Translations under genes and position numbers: made by a program
Notes under the pieces: generated by a model
Seen by the model: only the letters and a program-made list of their open reading frames with translations
The model's database searches: none
Told to the model about the DNA's origin: nothing
Shown here: positions 15,301 through 27,326 of the stretch, one piece after another
Numbering within the stretch: the stretch's first letter is position 1
Layout: every line of letters starts with the position of its first letter
Origin: Ridgeia piscesae
Lineage: Eukaryota > Annelida > Polychaeta > Sabellida > Siboglinidae
Length of the DNA stretch: 64,000 nt
Direction: 5' to 3'
NCBI GenBank assembly: GCA_025642075.2
Contig: JAODUO010000440.1
Location: 446,501 to 510,500, forward strand

Positions 15301-15770
15301 TATACATATACATATGCGCACATATTTATTGGACAAACAACACCAAACACTGGATGTTCTCAAACATTTCAGTGGCAATAACAAGTATTTCAACATATTA
15401 ACCAATCTGCAACATTCTGAGAACTACTCTGTCAATACTCGTGCTAATTGATCGGATATATTAGTTCATCGTGGAATGCCTCCTATATTTGTCCCGACAC
15501 AAGAATAACTGATGTGGGATTGAAGTGGCCAGAAATCAGGTACAGCAGACTTTGTTTATGTCCATCACTCGCTATATTAATCTTGGATTTTTTGGATGAA
15601 CATAACAAAATAAGCAATTTTGGGCCAGTGAAAGAAGACGGAACAAGAATGGTGTGTCGGTGACATTTGGTGATAGCTGGACTTAGTTGGAGATCCAGTA
15701 ACAGGTAGACACAAACTGACTGGAGGCCGTGTCATCTCCCAGCCTGCCACACACTGGGGTGTACTTAACA

Positions 15771-16730
15771 CCCCCTGGCAGTGTCTAGGTAGTAGGTACA
15801 CCTCCTGGCAGTGTCTAGGTAGTAGGTACACCTCCTGGCAGTGTCTAGGTAGTAGGTACACCTCCTGGCAGTGTCTAGGTAGTAGGTACACCTCCTGACA
15901 GTGTCTAGGTAGTAGGTACACATCCTGGCAGTGTCTAGGTAGTAGGTACACCTCCTGGCAGTGTCTAGGTAGTAGGTACACATCCTGACAGTGTCTAGGT
16001 AGTAGGTACACCTCCTGGCAGTGTCTAGGTAGTAGGTACACCTCCTGGCAGTGTCTAGGTAGTAGGTACACCTCCTGGCAGTGTCTAGGTAGTAGGTACA
16101 CCTCCTGGCAGTGTCTAGGTAGTAGGTACACATCATGACAGTGTCTAGGTAGTAGGTACACCTCCTGGCAGTGTCTAGGTAGTAGGTACACCTCCTGGCA
16201 GTGTCTAGGTAGTAGGTACACCTCCTGACAGTGTCTAGGTAGTAGGTACACCTCCTGGCAGTGTCTAGGTAGTAGGTACACCTCCTGGCAGTGTCTAGGT
16301 AGTAGGTACACCTCCTGGCAGTGTCTAGGTAGTAGGTACACCTCCTGGCAGTGTCTAGGTAGTAGGTACACCTCCTGGCAGTGTCTAGGTAGAAGGTACA
16401 CCTCCTGGCAGTGTCTAGGTAGTAGGTACACCTCCTGGCAGTGTCTAGGTAGTAGGTACACCTCCTGGCAGTGTCTAGGTAGTAGGTACACCTCCTGGCA
16501 GTGTCTAGGTAGAAGGTACACCTCCTGGCAGTGTCTAGGTAGTAGGTACACCTCCTGGCAGTGTCTAGGTAGTAGGTACACCTCCTGGCAGTGTCTAGGT
16601 AGTAGGTACACCTCCTGGCAGTGTCTAGGTAGTAGGTACACCTCCTGGCAGTGTCTAGGTAGAAGGTACACCTCCTGGCAGTGTCTAGGTAGTAGGTACA
16701 CCTCCTGGCAGTGTCTAGGTAGTAGGTACA
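15771..16730. repeat. Minisatellite, 30-bp unit, about 32 copies
   Basis: A 30-bp unit, GTGTCTAGGTAGTAGGTACA followed by CCTCCTGGCA, is repeated with very few variants (CATCCTGACA, AGAAGGTACA). Low divergence points to recent expansion. A 393-codon minus-strand frame (repeat peptide LPRHCQEVYL) runs through it only because 30 is divisible by three. It has no start context, family match or flanking exons. Lies inside the 14.3-kb RGS intron. Confidence 0.97.
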
Positions 16731-16974
16731 TGTACAAACTTTGGCAATTCTGTGTCAATGAAACCTCGCCTATGTATTGTATAAAACGACAGTTTCACTG
16801 CTTCAATGTTTTGACTGATGAAACATATGTTTGTAGGTGTAAATGTGGAGGATAGGTAACTGTGACATTATGGCTATGGTGATTCACATCGTTGCTACGG
16901 TAACTCATATTATAACGCCATTTTTGAGGACGACTTGAAATAAACTGGGTGCGTATGTTGGGTTGGTGTGTCGA

Positions 16975-17125
16975 ACCTTGGACATGTTCATTTATTCCAC
17001 ATTGCTCTGTTTGACTCAGCTACATGATAGAGTACCTGGCTGTAGACAGGCATGGATATTTCTGTACATAATAACCTTTGTGCATTAATGACAGCATGGC
17101 TGAAAGCTTCCCAGAGAACTGTGTC
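16975..17125 (+). mobile_element. SINE fragment (same family as the copy at 46846)
   Basis: It shares with the copies at 46846-47147 and 39565-39680, in the same order, GAGTACCTGGCT, GCATGGATATTT, TTTGTGCATTAA, ACAGCATGGCTG and CAGAGAA. The tRNA-like head with A and B boxes is not evident here, so the copy is probably 5'-truncated or diverged. Orientation is inferred from the fuller copy. Confidence 0.6.
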
Positions 17126-17208
17126 AACGTTGCTGCTATGAAACAATCACTGGCAGCCTGACACCCCTAATTATGCAAATGGTTTGACCCAACACTGTGT
17201 GACACTAT

Positions 17209-17636
17209 GGCCGACTTCGATTGGCCTACTCGGGTTACTCGCGTCACCCTAACGTGGTATCCAGTTTACGCTGCGCATGCAGTACCACGAGAGTATCCAA
17301 CTGAATGGCGATGATCGTGATCACAGAGAAAAAACTTATGTAAATAAATAAAATAATCAATTGTTCAGTGACTTTAATACATATTCAAATTATTGTGTTG
17401 TGTAATGTTTAATTAATTTCTTGTGTAGTAGGGGCCTAGGTTCCTTATTGGCTGTCACTGCTAATGATGTCAGTTACTCGAGTGAATCCTCTCCAAACTG
17501 CGATTGCCCCGGGTAGCGGCCTTGAAGATTCACCTTGTTTATCTATGTCAAAAGGGTCACGTGAGCAAGTGATCTTGGATGTTCGATTGGGACTTGGGTT
17601 ACTCATATTACTCGTGTAGCTCAATCGAAGTCGGCC
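17209..17636. mobile_element. MITE-like element with terminal inverted repeats, 428 bp
   Basis: The ends are inverted repeats. The left starts GGCCGACTTCGATTGGCCTA at 17209, and the reverse complement of the right end (17636 inward) starts GGCCGACTTCGATTGAGCTA. The first 15 bp are identical and similarity continues for about 40 bp. Sub-terminal GGGTTACTC words recur inside both ends. A flanking TA is the only candidate target duplication, so the superfamily is left open. No transposase frame is present. Confidence 0.75.
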
Positions 17637-18628
17637 TACATGGCTATAACATGCCGATCTCTCACTGATGTCACTGAGTGGTGTCAGGTACCATGGCAAT
17701 GAAACATGGTGGAATCAAAAAAAAATTAATTGTCATACAGATCCAAAGAAAATACATTATAAAAGTGGAATTGCCAACATTACACAACTGAACACACAAA
17801 CCACAAAAACCATATGGGCTGTGATTTTAGTCCAAATAAATAACTCCTCTTGCAATGTCTGGTACAAAATTAATAAATATGAAGTACTTGTACATTGGTT
17901 TGCAATGCAATAGTAACATATGTGCATATGTCATAAAAATACAAAAATTCCATCACTGGTTTTTTACATTTATAATACAATTAATATGACATGTTGAATC
18001 CTCTATTCGCTTACATTTCAGATAAAATGGTTCTAACGTAAAATGACCCACGTAAGGCTGAACATTGGCCTTTGCTTTCAAAACAGCCTACACCCCCTGG
18101 CTCAAGCTTGTTGCAGTCGTAATCCCATAACTCCAACTAAATCTGTTGCATGGTGTTGTGTATCACACACGTTTCAAATCCATGAGACATTTGGTGTAAA
18201 TTATTCACCTTGCCTTTATGTCGTCCAGATGAGATGGGCAATGAAAGAAAGGCATGCGAGGCACGTGTACACACACGTGCACACACACTACACACATATG
18301 TATACACACACACATGCACACACGTGCCACGCATGCACCTCTGCATGCTTGCTTGTTCCCCTCACGTCACACAGTTGCCAGGCTGTGCCTGGATACGAAG
18401 CCAATATGTGGTTGCGTTGACGTAAAAACCTTGGCAACTGACTTGGAGCTGATGAAGTGGAGCAGGCAGGGACGGGTGCAGTGATTGGTTCTGTCCTGTC
18501 AGTAGACGGCTGCCCGGTGTGCCTGCTCTGTGCAGCCAATAAACTGCCTTCATTACGGCTGTGACTGGCCACAGACAGCAGCAGTAGTTACTGCAGCACA
18601 CAGTCTTTACAACTGGGTAGAGACGTCA

Positions 18629-18694
18629 CGGTGATGTGATGTCAGGGTGATGTGATGTCAGGGTGATGTGATGTCAGGGTGATGTGATGTGATG
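18629..18694. repeat. Short tandem repeat, 16-bp unit, about 4 copies
   Basis: GGTGATGTGATGTCAG is repeated about four times, ending in extra GATGT pentamers. The same TGATG word makes up the long pentamer repeat at 58928-59150. Confidence 0.9.
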
Positions 18695-19029
18695 TAGTGT
18701 GACGCCACAGCAGGAGTGTTGTACTTTTTTATCACCCGCTGGGACTTTGGTCATCTTTGTGCTGAGTTGGAGCCGTCCGCACTGTGCCGTGCTGGGCATG
18801 GAACGACCTGGAGTGTGCGTGGAGCGTATACCACCTGGCGTGACCTCGGTTGTGTCGAAGTTGTGTCTGCCGCAGTTGGTTGGTACTCTGGAATGTCACT
18901 TTGGATGCGGTTATGATGCTAAGACGCTAAGGCAGTGTCGATAATTAAGTTGACGCAGTATTAAGTAAGTTTGTGTAAAGAAACTTCACCAGGTATTATT
19001 GGCATGGTGGGGTATTTATCCACTCGTTT

Positions 19030-19720
19030 CTTGTCAGACAAGTGTCACGCTTGACTGGATTAGTGTCACACCTGAAGGAATTAGTGTCACACACTGCTGA
19101 ATTAGTGTCATGCCCAACTGATTGTGTAACACTTGACTATATTAGTGTCACACTCAACTGAGCAGTGTCATATCGAACTGGATAATCTGGATTAGTGTCC
19201 TACCTGGCTGGATTAGTGTCACACTCAACTAAGAAGTGTCCCACCGATTTCGGTCTGGTTTGGTGTCACACCTGGCTGGATTAGTGTCATAACCAACTGG
19301 GTTAGTGTCACGATTGACTGACTTACTATCATACCTGGCTGGATTAGTTAGTGTCACCCTCCTTGAATTAGCATTACCTGGTTGGATTAGTGGCAACAGA
19401 CTGGATTAGTGTCACACAAGAGTGAATTGGTATCATACTCAACTGGATAGTGTCACTGGATTAATACCACACCTGGCTGGATTAGTGTTACACCTGACTG
19501 AATTAGTATCACATGTGACTGAATTAGTCACACCTGATTGGAGTAGTGTCACCTGATTGGATTGGTTTCATGTGACTAAATAACTGTCACACCCGACTGG
19601 ATTAGTGTTAGTTACCCAACTAGATTAGTGTCATCTGACTGGATTGGTTTTACTTCACTGGATTACCGTCACGCTTGACTGGATTGGAGTCACGCTTCAT
19701 GGCATCATCATCACTGAATT
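19030..19720. repeat. Highly diverged tandem repeat, unit about 22-27 bp
   Basis: ACTGGATTAGTGTCACACCTG-like words recur more than 25 times with irregular spacing and many substitutions. The pattern is that of an old minisatellite no longer being homogenised, unlike the neighbouring near-identical arrays. No coding content. Confidence 0.85.
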
Positions 19721-20221
19721 GGTGTTATGGTTGAGCGGATTGAAGATGTTTTATTTGTATGGAGGAGAAGACGGGGAAGACGAGAGGGAGGACCCGGGAT
19801 CTGGGGATGTTGGGAGCATAGCCGGGAGAGTGGCGGTTGTGTTGACTGTCACAGACAGCTCCTGCGGTGACAGTGACGTGTGAGTATCACCAGTGGCGGC
19901 CCTGGGGAGGGACCCAGGTCTACAGGGATTGGTTTATTCCTGGTGTCTGCCACAGGGCATCAATTAACATCAAATCCTTGTGTGTGTTCTCTCCCTTGTC
20001 CCCTATACTACAGGGTGAGGGTGAGGGCGAGTTCAGATACTGCCAAGTCACTCTGTTAGTACATTCTTTCTAGACAGTGCTATGCTAGGTCTATCTCAAT
20101 CTGACATCCTGCCATGACTTCATGCCCCTCCTCATGCAGTTGTCCCCCTCAACTCACATAAAGTGTTACAACAATGTAACAGTACATACACAAATGTGCA
20201 TGCATGCATACATCTGTGCGT

Positions 20222-20290
20222 GATGCTCTGCAAGGCCGTCCGTCCATCTGCCTGTCCGTCCGTCCATCTGTCTGTCCGTCCGTCCGTTCA
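20222..20290. repeat. (CCGT)n-rich microsatellite
   Basis: Runs of CCGTCCGTCCATCTGTCTGT give a short tetranucleotide repeat with CCAT and CTGT variants. Confidence 0.85.
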
Positions 20291-20932
20291 TGTGCCTGGC
20301 CATCCATCCTTCCGCCGGTGCGACAGGTCATCATAACCTGTTCTAATCTTTCTCTATTGATTCCCAATAAGCACCAACTGCGACTGAAGTGGCTCTTGGC
20401 ATCCACTTGATCTGTTCTCATTACTCACACTCAGGGCCGACACAGCCCTGATTGGTTTGTTGTCTACACACAGGCCTCCGCACATGCCTGTGTGAACATG
20501 GCTGAACGGTAAACGACAGCAAGGTTTGGATGAAAAGGTCAAGAGTAAGTTGTATAATTGCAAAACCAAACCACACACTCTAACTGGGCGTTGAGGACTC
20601 CTGAGTTAAGGAACATGTCAGAATATATACTGGATTTGTTCTATTAAGAATGCACTAGGCTTAACAAAAATTACTGGAATGTGAAAATGTGTCAGAATTC
20701 ACATGAATTCACATTCTGATTAACGACATATGTAATCATTATTTGTTTGGTTCCCAAAACAGTTTCAATGTATTACACCAGGTGGCGACACTACCAGTAC
20801 ACAAAACTGACAACACAACATTGTATGTATGTATATACATACACAAAATATCAATTCAGAAAAAATGTTGCATGGTGGTCACATGACATGTTATATATAT
20901 CTTCTTCCAATGACCTCATAAAATAAACTTCT

Positions 20933-20933
<1 letters not shown>

Positions 20934-20992
<59 letters not shown>
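20934..20992. repeat. (TA)n microsatellite
   Basis: An uninterrupted TA run of nearly 60 bp. Confidence 0.97.
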
Positions 20993-20996
<4 letters not shown>

Positions 20997-21465
20997 GATG
21001 ATACACAAGTTATCCTCTGTGTGACAACAGACTGGATATACTTACACAGTACAGCCATCTCAGCAGATTGACAAGCAAATAGATTTGTCCAAATGTATGC
21101 AAAAGATAAATAGAATACGAAAATATATTTAATTTACATGGACCAACAGTTAAGGAGACTGTCACGGTTGAACATTGAACCAGTGTCACATTGGTAGAAA
21201 TGTAATTATGATTATTGAATCAATCGTTGATGTTGCTTCGTATTTGGCTTTATAATTTGTTGTCACGGTGTAATACTATGCTGTCAAAAAGGGGTGTGTA
21301 CATTGATTAGGGCATGTACATTTAATTAACAGACTAAGTACAGTAGGTTGGTTGTCTGTCTCCTTTCCCTGATTCAGCTAGATCACAATTAAATAAAAAC
21401 TGACAAACCAACAGCATACTGATTTGGTGGACATCATTGGGGAAAAATAATATATTGTTTCAGTT

Positions 21466-24400
21466 ATCAGTGCTGTTACTGGGTCCTATGTATCAGTGCT
21501 GTTACTGGGTCCTATGTATCAGTGCTGTTACTGTGTCCTATGTATCAGTGTTGTTGCTGGGTCCTATGTATCAGTGCTGTTACTTGGTCCTATGTATCAG
21601 TGCTGTTACTGTGTCCTATGTATCAGTGTTGTTACTTGGTCCTATGTATCAGTGCTGTTACTGTGTCCTATGTATCAGTGTTGTTACTTGGTCCTATGTA
21701 TCAGTGCTGTTACTGGGTCCTATGTATCAGTGTTGTTACTGGGTCCTATGTATCAGTGCTGTTACTGGGTCCTATGTATCAGTGCTGTTACTGTGTCCTA
21801 TGTATCAGTGTTGTTACTTGGTCCTATGTATCAGTGTTGTTACTGGGTCCTATGTATCAGTGCTGTTACTGTGTCCTATGTATCAGTGTTGTTACTTGGT
21901 CCTATGTATCAGTGCTGTTACTGGGTCCTATGTATCAGTGCTGTTACTGGGTCCTATGTATCAGTGTTGTTACTGGGTCCTATGTATCAGTGTTGTTACT
22001 GGGTCCTATGTATCAGTGCTGTTACTGGGTCCTATGTATCAGTGTTGTTACTTGGTCCTATGTATCAGTGTTGTTACTTGGTCCTATGTATCAGTGCTGT
22101 TACTGGGTCCTATGTATCAGTGTTGTTACTTGGTCCTATGTATCAGTGTTGTTACTGTGTCCTATGTATCAGTGTTGTTACTTGGTCCTATGTATCAGTG
22201 CTGTTACTGGGTCCTATGTATCAGTGCTGTTACTGGGTCCTATGTATCAGTGTTGTTACTGGGTCCTATGTATCAGTGTTGTTACTTGGTCCTATGTATC
22301 AGTGCTGTTACTGGGTCCTATGTATCAGTGCTGTTACTGGGTCCTATGTATCAGTGTTGTTACTGGGTCCTATGTATCAGTGTTGTTACTGGGTCCTATG
22401 TATCAGTGCTGTTACTGTGTCCTATGTATCAGTGCTGTTACTGGGTCCTATGTATCAGTGTTGTTACTGGGTCCTATGTATCAGTGCTGTTACTGGGTCC
22501 TATGTATCAGTGTTGTTACTTGGTCCTATGTATCAGTGCTGTTACTGGGTCCTATGTATCAGTGCTGTTACTGGGTCCTATGTATCAGTGCTGTTACTGG
22601 GTCCTATGTATCAGTGCTGTTACTGGTCCTATGTATCAGTGCTGTTACTGGGTCCTATGTATCAGTGCTGTTACTGGGTCCTATGTATCAGTGCTGTTAC
22701 TGGGTCCTATGTATCAGTGCTGTTACTGGGTCCTATGTATCAGTGTTGTTACTGGGTCCTATGTATCAGTGCTGTTACTGGGTCCTATGTATCAGTGCTT
22801 TTTACTTGGTCCTATGTATCAGTGCTTTTTACTGGGTCCTATGTATCAGTGTTGTTACTGGGTCCTATGTATCAGTGTTGTTACTGGGTCCTATGTATCA
22901 GTGTTGTTACTGGGTCCTATGTATCAGTGCTTTTTACTTGGTCCTATGTATCAGTGCTGTTACTGGGTCCTATGTATCAGTGCTTGTTACTTGGTCCTAT
23001 GTATCAGTGCTGTTACTTGGTCCTATGTATCAGTGCTGTTACTTGGTCCTATGTATCAGTGCTGTTACTTGGTCCTATGTATCAGTGTTGTTACTTGGTC
23101 CTATGTATCAGTGCTGTTACTTGGTCCTATGTATCAGTGCTGTTACTTGGTCCTATGTATCAGTGTTGTTACTGGGTCCTATGTATCAGTGCTGTTACTG
23201 GGTCCTATGTATCAGTGCTTGTTACTTGGTCCTATGTATCAGTGTTGTTACTGGGTCCTATGTATCAGTGCTGTTACTGGGTCCTATGTATCAGTGTTGT
23301 TACTTGGTCCTATGTATCAGTGCTGTTACTTGGTCCTATGTATCAGTGTTGTTACTAGGTCCTATGTATCAGTGCTGTTACTGGGTCCTATGTATCAGTG
23401 CTGTTACTTGGTCCTATGTATCAGTGTTGTTACTGGGTCCTATGTATCAGTGTTGTTACTGGGTCCTATGTATCAGTGCTGTTACTGGGTCCTATGTATC
23501 AGTGTTGTTACTTGGTCCTATGTATCAGTGCTGTTACTGGGTCCTATGTATCAGTGCTGTTACTGGGTCCTATGTATCAGTGTTGTTACTGGGTCCTATG
23601 TATCAGTGTTGTTACTGGGACCTATGTATCAGTGCTGTTACTGGGTCCTATGTATCAGTGTTGTTACTGGGTCCTATGTATCAGTGTTGTTACTGGGTCC
23701 TATGTATCAGTGTTGTTACTGGGTCCTATGTATCAGTGCTGTTACTGGGTCCTATGTATCAGTGCTGTTACTGGGTCCTATGTATCAGGCCTGTTACTGG
23801 GTCCTCTGTATCAGTGCTGTTGCTGGGTCCTATGTATCAGTGCTTTTTACTTGGTTTCCTCTGTATCAGTGCTGTTACTGGGTCCTATGTATCAGTGTTG
23901 TTACTGGGTCCTATGTATCAGGACTGTTACTGGGTCCTCTGTATCAGTGCTGTTGCTGGGTCCTCTGTATCAGTGCTGTTGCTGGGTCCTCTGTATCAGT
24001 GCTGTTCCTGGGTCCTCTGTATCAGTGCTGTTCCTGGGTCCTCTGTATCAGTGCTGTTCCTGGATCCCATGTATCAGTGCTGTTCCTGGGTCATATGTAT
24101 CAGTGCTGTTCCTGGGTCCTCTGTATCAGTGCTGTTCCTGGGTCCTCTGTATCAGTGCTGTTCCTGGGTCCTCTGTATCAGTGCTGTTCCTGGATCCTAT
24201 GTATCAGTGCTGTTCCTGGGTCCTCTGTATCAGTGCTGTTCCTGTGTCCTCTGTATCAGTGCTGTTCCTGGGTCCTCTGTATCAGTGCTGTTCCTGGGTC
24301 CTCTGTATCAGTGCTGTTCCTGGGTCCTCTGTATCAGTGCTGTTCCTGGGTCCTCTGTATCAGTGCTGTTCCTGGTTCCTCTGTATCAGTGCTGTTCCTG

Positions 24401-26205
24401 GGTCCTATGTATCAGTGCTGTTCCTGGGTCCTCTGTATCAGTGCTGTACCTGGGTCCTCTGTATCAGTGCTGTTCCTGGGTCCTCTGTATCAGTGCTGTT
24501 CCTGGGTCCTCTGTATCAGTGCTGTTACTGGGTCCTGTGTATCAATGTTGTTACTGGGTCCTATGTATCATGGGTCCTATGTATCAGGACTGTTACTGGG
24601 TCCTCTGTATCAGTGCTGTTCCTGGATCCTCTGTATCAGTGCTGTTCCTGGGTCCTCTGTATCAGTGCTGTTCCTGGTTCCCCTGTATCAGTGCTTTTTA
24701 CCCGGGTCCTATGTATCAGGGGCCTTTTTCCCTGGGTCCTCTGTATCAGTGCCTGTTCCTGGGTCCTCTGTATCAGTCCTGTTCCTGGGTCCTCTGTATC
24801 AGTGCTGTTCCTGGGTCCTCTGTATCAGTGCTGTTGCTGGGTCCTCTGTATCAGTCCTGTTGCTGGGTCCTCTGTATCAGTGCTGTTCCTGGGTCCTTCT
24901 GTATCAGTCCTGTTGCTGGGTCCTCTGTATCAGTGCTGTTCCTGGGTCCTCTGTATCAGAGTTGTTGCTGGGTCCTATGTATCAGTGCTGTTGCTGGGTC
25001 CTCCTGTATCAGTCCTGTTACTGGGTCCTCTGTATCAGTGATGTTACCTGGGTCCTCTGTATCAGTGCTGTTGCTGGGTCCTATGTATCAGTGCTGTTGC
25101 TGGGTCCTCCTGTATCAGTGATGTTACTGGGTCCTCTGTATCAGTGATGTTACTGGGTCCTCTGTATCAGTCCTGTTGCTGGGTCCTCTGTATCAGTGCT
25201 GTTGCTGGGTCCTCTATATCAGTGCTGTTGCTGGGTCCTCTGTATCAGTGCTGTTCCTGGGTTCTCTGTATCAGTCCTGTTGCTGGGTCCTCTGTATCAG
25301 TGCTGTTGCTGGGTCCTCTATATCAGTGCTGTTGCTGGGTCCTCTGTATCAGTGCTGTTCCTGGGTTCTCTGTATCAGTCCTGTTGCTGGGTCCTCTGTA
25401 TCAGTGCTGTTGCTGGGTCCTCTGTATCAGTGCTGTTGCTGGGTCCTCTGTATCAGTGCTGTTGCTGGGTCCTCTGTATCAGTGCTGTTCCTGGGTCCTC
25501 TGTATCAGTCCTGTTGCTGGGTCCTCTGTATCAGTGCTGTTCCTGGGTCCTCTGTATCAGTGCTGTTGCTGGGTCCTATGTATCAGTGCTGTTGCTGGGT
25601 CCTCCTGTATCAGTGATGTTACTGGGTCCTCTGTATCAGTGATGTTACTGGGTCCTCTGTATCAGTCCTGTTGCTGGGTCCTCTGTATCAGTCCTGTTGC
25701 TGGGTCCTCTGTATCAGTGCTGTTGCTGGGTCCTCTGTATCAGTGCTGTTCCTGGGTCCTCTGTATCAGTCCTGTTACTGGGTCCTCTGTATCAGTCCTG
25801 TTACCTGGGTCCTCTGTATCAGTGCTGTTGCTGGGTCCTATGTATCAGTGCTGTTACTGGGTCCTCCTGTATCAGTCATGTTACTGGGTCTCTGTATCAG
25901 TTATGTTACTGGGTCCTCTGTATCAGTCCTGTTCCTGGGTCCTCTGTATCAGTCCTGTTGCTGGGTCCTCTGTATCAGTTATGTTACTGGGTCCTCTGTA
26001 TCAGTTCTGTTCCTGGGTCCTCTGTATCAATCCTGTTACTGCGTCCTCTGTATCAGTCCTGTTACTGCGTCCTCTGTACCAGTCCTGTTACTGGGTCCTC
26101 TGTATCAGTGCTGTTACTGGGTCCTCTGTATCAGTCCTGTTCCTGGGTCCTCTGTATCAGTCCTGTTACTGCGTCCTGTGTATCAGTCCTGTTCCTGGGT
26201 CCTCT
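21466..26205. repeat. Minisatellite, 26-bp unit, about 180 copies (4.7 kb)
   Basis: The 26-bp unit is built from CAGTGCTGTTACTGGGTCC followed by TATGTAT. Composition changes along the array. GTTACTGGGTCCTATG dominates to about 23.8 kb, GTTCCTGGGTCCTCTG from about 24.0 to 24.7 kb, and GTTGCTGGGTCCTCTG with CAGTCCTG to the end. All three forward frames are stop-free for kilobases, giving 1236-, 1199- and 620-codon open frames that each cycle through the same 26-residue translation. This is expected for a 26-bp stop-free unit and is not evidence of a protein. Lies in the 14.3-kb RGS intron, ending about 0.9 kb before the next exon. Confidence 0.97.
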
Positions 26206-26589
26206 GGACCTGTTGGAATCAGACTAACTACAACACATCAGATCGAAAATTATCCAGTGATGTACATAATGAACATGATGTAAATATTTCTCTCCATCCT
26301 GGTGAGAGTTAATCACATAATCTAGGACATTATTCAAGCCGAGTTTTTGCTGCAAACTAATGGACATAAAGATGAGAAAGTAATCAGCCCAGACAGGACC
26401 TTCCTAGTAGATCATGCTTACGGTGAATTGTGGGTTCAATTACTCTGCTTATTTCCCCGTGAATGTCAGTCCATGTTGGTATTCGAATAAAGCTTGCCTG
26501 GGTTTTGGAAGTCCTAATAATAACTAAGCTAAATGGATTGAGTGTGGCTTGTGTCACAAATGTTGACCTATTTGTGAAACTGGCTGGGG

Positions 26590-26704
26590 GAGCAGCCATG
26601 GCAGGAGGGAGCAGCCATGGCAGGAGGGAGCAGCCATGGCAGGAGGGAGCAGCCATGGCAGGAGGGAGCAGCCATGGCAGGAGGGAGCAGCCATGGCAGG
26701 AGGG
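26590..26704. repeat. Minisatellite, 19-bp unit, about 6 copies
   Basis: GCAGCCATGGCAGGAGGGA is repeated six times with no visible variants, so the array is young. It lies 0.4 kb upstream of the RGS exon at 27123. Confidence 0.95.
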
Positions 26705-27122
26705 AAATACCAAACCAAATTGACTCAATGGCAGCATTTCACTGAAATACTTTTACTCGTACTTGAGCTAATTAAGTACAGATTGTTCACTGTGTACTCG
26801 TTACACATACTTTTATTCATATATATTAAACTTAAACCTATATATTAAACTACTCAGTATTCGCTAAAAATAGTAATATATAATGTGTGTGTGTATGTAT
26901 GTATATTATAATTTTAATCTGTAGAAATGAACACTTGGCTGTAAATTTTAACTGGTTTATGCCACTGAATATCTTCCTCACTATAATGACACCATGTCTG
27001 AATGCTGCGCTGAGATGCTGTCACATTGGTGTCACAGTGAACAGGTGCATGATGGGAGGATCGTAGGCTACTCTGTGTTGTCATGCTATGACGTGTCAGA
27101 AGGTCTCTACTGTGGTCCTCAG

Positions 27123-27326
27123 GGTTGACACACCGACAGAGCGCCGAGTCAAACGATGGTCGTTCTCACTGGAGGAGCTGTTGGCCGACGCAACCGGCCG
27201 ACACGAGTTCCAGATGTTTCTCGAGAAGGAATACAGCAGTGAAAACTTGCACTTCTGGAATGCTGTGGAGGAACTGAAAGGACTGCCTCACTCCCAAGTA
27301 CCCAGCAGAGTGCACACCATCTACCA
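27123..27326 (+). CDS. RGS9: RGS9/11-like gene, exon B (first half of the RGS domain)
   Basis: After a base that completes a Leu codon with exon A, the exon encodes VDTPTERRVKRWSFSLEELL and then RGS helices. The RVKRWxF motif that opens R7 RGS domains is present, as is SSENLHFW, whose Asn corresponds to the Galpha-contacting Asn88 of RGS4. The end, VPSRVHTIYQ, matches VPSRVQEIWQ of RGS7. The acceptor is TCCTCAG at 27116-27122 and the donor is CCA|GTAAGT at 27327. The last 30 bp and this donor are also the first unit of a 63-copy, 40-bp tandem array (27297-29830). Reading past the first donor meets an in-frame TAA at 27328-27330, so use of a later donor would truncate the RGS domain. Confidence 0.95.

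Noticed and set aside
15577..16758. 393-codon minus-strand frame of LPRHCQEVYL repeats
   Set aside because: Consequence of a 30-bp unit; the unique ends show no domain.
21437..26312. Open frames of up to 1236 codons with hydrophobic, Cys-rich repeats
   Set aside because: All three forward frames give the same cyclic 26-residue translation of a stop-free 26-bp unit; there is no flanking unique coding sequence, signal or family.
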